Below are positions 56,977 to 64,000 of a DNA stretch of 64,000 nucleotides, piece by piece. The stretch lies in assembly GCA_024699855.1 (NCBI GenBank), contig JAMPIQ010000002.1, positions 1,674,001 to 1,738,000 on the forward strand, written 5' to 3'. The translations under genes and the position numbers were made by a program. The stretch comes from Aphelenchoides besseyi (taxonomy: Eukaryota > Nematoda > Chromadorea > Rhabditida > Aphelenchoididae). The notes beneath the pieces are model-generated. The model worked only from the letters and a program-made list of their open reading frames with translations, searched no databases and had not been told where the DNA came from. Every line of letters begins with the position of its first letter. The stretch's first letter is position 1.

Positions 56977-59000
56977 TCAGTTATGGATTTGTGGAACACC
57001 GTTTTGTTGACACAACTTGTTGTCCGGATTGCAAGTCGATCCCGATGGACAATTCGAGCATGACGGTCCAGGTTCATAGATGTTTTGACCCAAGTAGTTT
57101 CCAGATGGGGAATAGTCACAAACTACGAAAGTATACTTGTAATTCGCTCCGAAATCAACTCCAGCCATCTCTAAACTTCCACTTGAATGTCTGTTTCAAA
57201 TTCCTCCGCTTACTTGGACAATTTGCGACTGCACATCCAATTTCCTTGACCTTTGCCCAAACAACCTCGGTGAAGTGATTGTAGTTCGTACTATCGAGCG
57301 TTAACGAACTTTGGCCATCGTCTTTCAATTCTGAATACCACGAGGAGACTGATTGATTCAACGCGATTTCTGAAATTCAAAGATTAGTTTCCGTAGTGAG
57401 GGAAAATTGAGTACCGGGACTTGAAAAGCCACTTGTCGATCCAAAAACGTACAAGTTGTTCGACGTTCCGTTAACATACGTGTGATTCCATTGACAGGAA
57501 TTGGCCTTTTCGATTGCGTACGATTCGACCAATTTCGAGTAAGTCAACTGATAGATGTTGGTGGCATTCGGTAGATGAGTTCCATTCTTATTTACAGCTT
57601 CGCCTTTTGCAACAATCGATCGAAGTGTATTGTGAGCATTGAGTGCAACCAAGCGACGAGTATCATTCATTACTAAAGACTTTGATTAAAAGACTTGATG
57701 ATTAAATGTTGATTACCGACGCCAATTGGATTTGCGGTTGTGCTAATCAATGGGATTGAAGAAGTGGGTTTAGCAGACGTAGAAGTTGGTCTCATTGAAG
57801 TGGTGGTTGGTCGAGTGGTCGTGACATTTAAACTTAATACACTCGTCAGTTTTGAAGGCGTGGAAGTTGGTTTTGTAGTTGTGCTCGTAATTGCAGCTGA
57901 AGTTGGTTTTAAACTTGTAGATGTTGGTTTCAGACTCGTGGATGCTGGTTTTGTAGTTGTAACTGTTGAACTCAATAGACTGCTGAGCTTTGTACTTGAG
58001 ACAGATGGTTTCAGCGTTGTTGAATTGAATAAAACGGACACCGGTTTAGCACTTGAGTTTGTGGTTGTGTTTGTAATCTCAATAAAAATCGGTATTCTGC
58101 TAGTGATTGGTGGCTTTGCTGTGGTTGAGTTCTGGCTTGTTTTTGTCGTTGAAAGCGGACGTGAGCTTGTGAAGCTCGGTTTAGAAGTAGTGCCTATCAA
58201 ACTTGTTGTCGTATTTGAAGGCTTTACAGTAGTCGGAGCTTTCGTAGTTGCTGTTGAATAGGGAGATTCGGGCTTGGCATAACACAGACCGATACCGCGG
58301 TTGCAAGTTGATTTGCTGACCGTCGTACAATCAGAATCTTGCTTACAGAACGGAGCTTTTGCGTAGATCAATTTTCCGACTTGCACATTCGCAGGACTGT
58401 ACAGACAAATAGCCAACGTTGATTTCAATCCGGTGCACTGTTTAATTGCACATCCGATTTCTTGAGCACTATGCCAAACCATTCGCACATAACTTCGAAG
58501 TGTTGTGTTGTCGCGAGCAGTCAAACGAACTGACTGCATTCCGTAGGTAGTTACCGGCTTAAGCCACGATTGAACGATCGTGTTCGCTAAGCTGACATCT
58601 GAAATAATTAGCAGTGTTGGAAAACTCCAATTCAAACTCACTGATATCGTTAATTCCATCGACTTTAATTGCATTTCCAGCAACATTCGGAATAGTCGGG
58701 TACGAGTATATGCATTTCGAAAGCAAACTTTCAGCCGTTGCTTCTAACTGAGTGCTGTACATCTGAAAGAACGACTATGCGTTAAAGTCGTCGACTTTAA
58801 CCAACCAACTGATAAATGTTTTTGCCTGTCGGGAGTCTCGTACTGTTCTTGTTCTTCTGTTTTCCCATTGCCAACGTCGATCGAACTTTGTTTGTCGCAA
58901 TAATGAAACCTCGTCGGACATCTTGAGGCAACGCACTTTCGACAACTTCCAATGTCACGGTCAACAACACGAGAACAAGAAACGCGGTGGTGGGTCTCAT
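56977..59000 (-). CDS. Double CAP/SCP-domain secreted protein with mucin-like linker
   Basis: Extracellular CAP-superfamily protein (venom-allergen/ASP type). Six exons (58806-59000, 58642-58762, 57717-58598, 57415-57672, 57214-57369, 56977-57170) close in frame to 601 residues. Signal peptide 1-22 (AFLVLVLLTVTLEVVES). CAP1, about 28-215: NIYQL, LRSYVRMVWHSAQEIGCAI, CLYSPANVQVGKLIY and a hinge of six cysteines. A Thr/Ser/Pro-rich linker of about 180 residues (TSTSLKPTSTSLKPTS) should be heavily O-glycosylated. CAP2, about 400-601: RRLVALNAHNTLRS, NHFTEVVWAKVKEIGCAVA, CDYSPSGNYLGQNIYEPG and a Cys-rich end. Two-domain CAP proteins such as VAP-1/ASP-1 are known in nematodes; parasites secrete them, but free-living species have them too. 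Confidence 0.9.
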
Positions 59001-60085
59001 TGTCGACGGTTACAAATGACAACGATCGGTGCTGATCGGCGGCGGTCGAAAGCCGACAAAAACAAGTGCAATCAAAAATGGGAAGATCAAGTCGATTGAT
59101 CACGAGATTTTGTATTTGAGACAAGAGTGTGTTTATCCGGCGATCAAATACCACGAGTAAGTAAACTTCCGCCCTTTGTGTTGAATCCTTTCGAGTTGTC
59201 GACGTTTTTGTAAATGAGTTTCGTGAATCGTCGATGTGTTCGAGAGCTGATCCGTCGACTGTTCCGCTTTCGTTTCGTGTAATCTGCTCGTACTTAAAAT
59301 TCAATCATCTCGCTAATCCGAATTGATCGCTTGTCTCGATCATAACGAGGCGACGAGATGGCTAAGTTCTCGATCACTAAAACGAGTTCTCCGTAAAGGT
59401 TAAACAATTTGACATGCTAAGTCCAATTCAAAACCACAACCCGTGGCCGGATAGTCAAGAAGCAAAGTAATCGTAGAACATGTTATTCTCCTGAAGATGG
59501 TAAACGAATTGGAGTTCATTTTTTGGTTCGGAAGATTGGAAGGCACGAAATTGCACACCTATTGCTCCATAGCAAATTTGTATGCCATTAACTAAATAGC
59601 AGCTAATCGGAAAACAGAATATGCCATGTATATTGAACTCCGAACTTTAGTCGACATTTGAAAACTAAACGAACGTCCGGTTGAATTTGAGTTGAAGGTC
59701 TAGACGAAGTTCATTTCAACTCCAAAGGAAATGTGTAGTATTATAACTTGAAGTAAACCCGTGAATCGAAATCCGATCTAATGTCAGGGTCATTTTAATT
59801 CGCTCACTAGTCGTTCAAATTTGAAAGTGCAATTGGGTAGACGCGTTGAATACAAAACAATCTTTTTGTCAAAAACTTTCAATTCGAAGAACGAGAAGAA
59901 GACTCGAGTAACATTTGTATTCAAAAATTGCATTTTCATCTTACTACCAATGTGACTGACGGTTTTTAGTTTAATTCAAATCGCACAACCCACGTTTTTA
60001 TTTCAGCAATTTCACTCTCATTAGCGACGAGGACTTTAGTTGAAGCCAAAAGTCGTTGTTCACGGTCTTCTGCACACAATTGAAT
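59001..60085. other. Divergent spacer
   Basis: Between the leftward CAP gene and the rightward GPCR. A minus frame at 58744-59304 is a shadow of the CAP exon running into its upstream DNA. No other feature recognised. Confidence 0.45.
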
Positions 60086-61139
60086 ATGGTTCCAACGACA
60101 GTCACTCCATTTGCATACGGGGAATACGTTTACCAGATGTTCGCAAGTTTGTTGGCTTTTGTTTTGCACTGTGTTGTCATCTATAAGCTATGGAAATACT
60201 CGGTTCAGAAACAGTTGTCCTTGAATTTGGGTGATAGGATCGCGAGAGTTTGATTAAATTGTTTGTTTTGTTGCAGTTGTTAACGTAGCTTTTTTTATTG
60301 CTGCCATGTTGACGTCTTTTCTCTATTCCTGCATCATGATCGGCCTTGGAAGTACTTCGGGTATGGTAGCTGATTGAAAGCTCGATGACAACCAGATTTC
60401 AGAGAATCTCTACAAAACCCACTTGGTGTTTTGGTGTGGAACCCTAAGCACGGGAATGAGCGGCGCCGTGTCGATTACCGTCGCCTTTCTGACTCTCGAC
60501 CGTATCTATTTGCTTCAAATGCCAGTGCAATATCACTACCAGAGACGCCGTTTCATCTTCGTGACGATAACCATGTCGTTGAGTATAATCGTGTTTATTG
60601 TAATTTTATTGCCAATCGTTGAAATGCCACTTCCCGAACTAACCGGTGAGTTGTCAACAAAATTCCTTCAATTTCTTTCTATAGCATGTCCGAGTTACTC
60701 TTGCTTGTTGAAAAAGTCGAAAGGCATGGTAACAACAGCTCCAAAGATGTTGATCGGTCTATTGAACACGATTCTCGCCGTCGTGCTCTACAGAAAACTA
60801 AAGAAAAAGCGGCCAATTGGATTGAACAAGAATTTTCAACGCGCGAACAACGTCGCAATGCTTTCGATCATAACCGAACTGTGGTTTCATTTCATTCCGA
60901 ATGCCATCAACCTTTTCTTCTTCCTTTTCCGCATTCCCGCCTGGAATCTATTTGGACCTTTCACGTTGGACTTATTCGCAACCGATTCGCTTATCAACGC
61001 GGTGATTATCTTGGTGGTAATTGCGCGGAAACCAGCACCAAAAAGAACGCTGGGCTTCTCAACTATGGCCATCATAATTGGAGCTACGCGACGCTGGTCG
61101 AAATCCACACATCGACCGGCTAACATTTCCACTCTGTGA
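60086..61139 (+). CDS. Serpentine 7TM chemoreceptor-like GPCR
   Basis: Four exons (60086-60230, 60277-60360, 60403-60645, 60685-61139), all phase 1 joints, give 308 residues. Hydrophobic helices: MFASLLAFVLHCVVIYKL, VVNVAFFIAAMLTSFLYSC, the third ending VAFLTLDRIYLLQ with an LDR in place of DRY, FIFVTITMSLSIIVFIVILL, MLIGLLNTILAVVLY, LWFHFIPNAINLFFFLF and LINAVIILVVIARKP. Short N-terminus and a basic C-tail fit nematode chemosensory receptors, but I cannot fix the subfamily (Srbc/Srsx-like by feel). Such genes are usually expressed in few sensory neurons. Normal length and no breaks, so intact. Confidence 0.82.
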
Positions 61140-62827
61140 TCACATTTGTACCAATAGAAATAATTCACTTTGCACCAACTAATCACAAGTTGTGACTACA
61201 AAATACCACCAGTTTACGTAAAGAATATCTTGCTTTGTACTTCTGTTTGTGCACAAGAGTCTTAAAGGTCGCTTACGTTGTCGTTACTCCTGTGAATTCA
61301 AATATGATTCTGTGTATAAAATGAAGTAGGTTTCTTGAAAGCGACAAACTTTAACGTCACAAACGAACTCAAATTTCATCGAACAACCACGTGGATGACG
61401 TTCAAATCGATTTGAATGCCGGCTATTTGATTTGGCTTGGATAAGGTCCATGTTACTGTAATCCAATTTTTTGCAAATACGGAAAGCAAAACGATAAATT
61501 GGTTGAAAATAACACGGTATCTTTTTTGTCGCTACTACGTAGATAATTCAATATTGCTCGTCTTGTTTATTAGAAAGTCAAAGCTGAGAGGATCGCAAAG
61601 TCCATCTGTTCATTCAAATTCGTATTACCCTAAATGCCAGACCTTTTGAGTACAATCAACTGGTTCTCTTCCATCAGCAACTGGTTAGCTGCGAGAATAA
61701 CAAGTACGATACTACTGCTTCTTTTCGCTGACCATCCATCAAACTAAACAGACTTTCTAGAGTTTCAGCCCAACAGCGAAATTCGTCCCGCCAACTAATC
61801 TTAAGCTGAAGATTAAGTTGAAAAGAATTTACACTGTGAATTCATCATTCTCTCAGGTTTTCAACACTTCTTAGCGACCTGTGTTCTAAATTGTTCCAGC
61901 ACACGATGAGTCAAAATCAGCGATCTGTGGGTCTTTTACTTCTACAGTTATTCGAGAAAACTCATTCAACATTAACGCTTTTTAATTGATTTTTGTGCTC
62001 ACAAACGGGTTCTTTCGTTTCCGAATTCTCTCGTATCACCTGTCACTTCTGGAGGTTTCAATTCGAAGAATTAAACTGTTTAGTTCGAATACGTGAAAGT
62101 GGACTTAGAAATCGTCAAAGCCACAACTAGTGCTTTATAATCGCAACCTTAGCAGTTAAACTGAGAGATTTTGGCTTCATGACGTCATTCTATCTAGCGA
62201 CACTAATTCGATTGTATCTTTTAACTTCTAAGTCTAGTGCGGATTCTTATATTCGGATATTTAGTTTCTTGTGAAACCATAATCTTAGACCATGCGACGC
62301 GTAAACTAAAAATGTGTTCTCTGTTTTAGTCGAAGAGCGGAGGGTACGCAGGTCTTGTAAAGATATAAGCTTTGAACTTGTTCTGTGGTTTTAATTCAAC
62401 GAATTTTTCTTTAAAACGAAATCTGACCAGAAATGTTCTCCGCGCCAATTCTTCATCGGACAATGAAATCAATTTGGATTTGAGTTTTAATCCGTTTATT
62501 CCTCGCTATTTCCTGAGAAATTGAATGCTCTTCTTGACCACCCCTTCAAGCATTTCACATTCCTTTCTTTACGGAACAAAGTCTCGAGCTAAGCGTGCTG
62601 GTCTCGAATACAAGTGTTCAAGTAGTTTGATTCGAACACAATCTCAACGTGCATTTCGGTCATTTAATACGAAATACCGCCGTGTGATGCGCTTATTATA
62701 ATGTCGGCAAAGGGCAAGATGTCAAGCGGTAACGCGTTTCATTAGTCAAATGCAACAACAACCGAATCCTCTCAGTTTTTGCCTTTGCGGTCTTTATATT
62801 TCAGTGTAACACGATGTTTAGGTGAAA
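61140..62827. other. Long spacer, no gene seen
   Basis: AT-rich, without recognisable exons or RNA genes. Just before the next gene an acceptor (atatttcag, about 62803) suggests leader addition or a 5' UTR intron. Confidence 0.45.
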
Positions 62828-63976
62828 ATGTCGATTAGCAGTTCGATTGAATCGAGCGAAGAGCTGTCGCCTTGTCAGTTGAATTTCGTGAGATCCCCGA
62901 AGCCAAAACGTGCGGCGATTCGCCTCAACGATCACGGAAACTGTCTGGTTTGTGGAGATCGAGTTATTCATCGACACTTCGGAGGTTTGCTGTCAAATCG
63001 GAAGGCGGATTCGGTTTGATGTTTAGAAAGAACGTGCAACAGTTGTGCTGCATTTTTTCGTTAAGTTTGATCTGAAGCTGGATTCTTTCAATGAGTGCAT
63101 TTTAGGCGCACAATCTGCAAACGGAAAATGTACTTTTGCAAACAAAGCGAAGCGTGTAAGATCAGTGAACGTGAGTTCGAAATGTTCTCAAGAATAGACG
63201 GCAGTTTTTGAAGGTCGTCACAAACATCGTTGTGCTCATTGCCGTTTTCATCGTTGTCTTATAATCGGAATGGATTTCAAGCGTACGCTGTGATTTCACT
63301 TCCTGTAGTTTTGGATTTCAGAAGTAAACGAAAAACTTGGCGGATTTCTATCCGAGAGCGACGGTACCCTTCTGTCAACTCTTCGACTTTGGTATCGCGG
63401 CAATTTCGTTGCTCTTCGTCGTCACAACATCGAAATTTTCGGGTTGACAGTGAGGACAAAAAGTTGTTATAGGATGTTGACGGCGTTTTAGGAATACCAG
63501 AACATGTGGGAGCGTGAACGTGACGGTCATTCGTTTTTGAGAGCAACTCAAGTCGAAGCAGCTGTCATGCAAGATTTCTTTCGTGCCTCGGGAATAATCA
63601 GTCCTGAAGCGGTGGGCTCATTGTACGAAGTTGGTTCTCCACATTCAGCTTGAACTTTGCGTGTTCTAGAAACGTTTTTGTGCCGAAGCATTGGCCTTGT
63701 GGTTGACTATTGAGTTGATCTACAACACGAGAAGTCATGACGGTCATCGAACGAAGAAAGTGTATTACGTCGACGATTCTTTCAGCTTTTACAACGAAGA
63801 CTCGATCGCCCATTTCTATCGTCGACATCCGGGAGTTAACTCCCCCTTTTCCTTAGCTCGAAATGCAATGATTGTGATGAAATCGATCCTTGACGCTGCC
63901 GAGTTGTTTCATCGCTTCGCAATCGATGACGGTCAAGAACGAATGGTTGTTTTGTTGATTTGTCTGTTGAACAAAG
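62828..63976 (+). CDS. Supplementary nuclear hormone receptor, runs off the right edge
   Basis: Ligand-type transcription factor of the expanded nematode NHR family. Exons: 62828-62984, 63027-63060, 63106-63170, 63214-63282, 63322-63449, 63492-63611, 63670-63976 and beyond. Zinc-finger domain: GNCLVCGDRVIHRHFG, KRTCNSCAAFFR, RTICKRKMYFCKQSEACK, HRCAHCRFHRCLIIGMDF. The ligand domain begins FLRATQVEAAVMQDFF and continues FCAEALALWLTIEL, FYNEDSIAHFYRRHPG, ERMVVLLICLL. Frame arithmetic needs the exon ending FFR to stop at 63060, leaving an intron that starts TTAAGT; the only GT there (63060-63061) shifts the frame by one. One G may have been lost at the donor. Cut at 64000. Confidence 0.8.
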
Positions 63977-64000
63977 GTAGGGTTTTGACGCGTTTTAATT

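Noticed and set aside
58744..59304. Minus-strand ORF of 186 codons over the CAP gene start
   Set aside because: It is a different frame of the CAP first exon extended into upstream DNA; the spliced CAP gene explains the region.

Overview
The window reads as nuclear DNA of a nematode. Most introns are about 41-50 nt with GTRAGT donors and T-rich TTTCAG or TTTTAG acceptors. Several start codons sit a few bases behind a bare 3' splice site, as in spliced-leader trans-splicing. The gene content is nematode-like: supplementary nuclear receptors, 7TM chemoreceptors, class-2 secreted lipase, SCP/CAP proteins, an ET-module/three-finger-like protein, a GT10 fucosyltransferase and a UDP-glycosyltransferase. 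No species can be named from sequence alone.

Layout. 1-26 kb is mainly conserved housekeeping: a leftward Rh-type ammonium channel (cut by the left edge), a MYST acetyltransferase of the Tip60/MYS-1 type (+), a leftward pair cks-1 then vha-10 that may be one operon, an unrecognised secreted protein (7.2-8.1 kb, -), a cytochrome b5 (12.3 kb, +), an unresolved exon cluster (15.2-16.2 kb, +), a BRWD/PHIP-like WD40 protein without bromodomains (17-21.4 kb, +) and a G-protein alpha subunit (23.7-26.4 kb, +). 28-34 kb is an NK-2 class homeobox gene (+) with two large introns.

35-56 kb is accessory and partly decayed: an FkbM/Methyltransf_21-like protein, a 5'-unresolved 7TM receptor, a tRNA-like Pol III unit, a legumain-like relic with an in-frame stop, a small secreted peptide precursor, a frame-broken ORF facing an ET-module protein, a GT10 fucosyltransferase, a nuclear-receptor pseudogene with several in-frame stops, a globin, a UGT, a lipase and an aspartic-protease-like gene that has lost both catalytic motifs. 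56-64 kb holds a candidate MITE, a two-domain CAP protein with a mucin-like linker, a serpentine GPCR and a nuclear receptor that runs off the right edge and has a one-base anomaly at a DNA-binding-domain splice junction.

Exon structures were assembled by eye from splice consensus, reading-frame arithmetic and family resemblance. Boundaries may be off by a base, and no database search was possible. CG-rich, stop-poor noncoding islands recur upstream of several genes and produce long meaningless ORFs.
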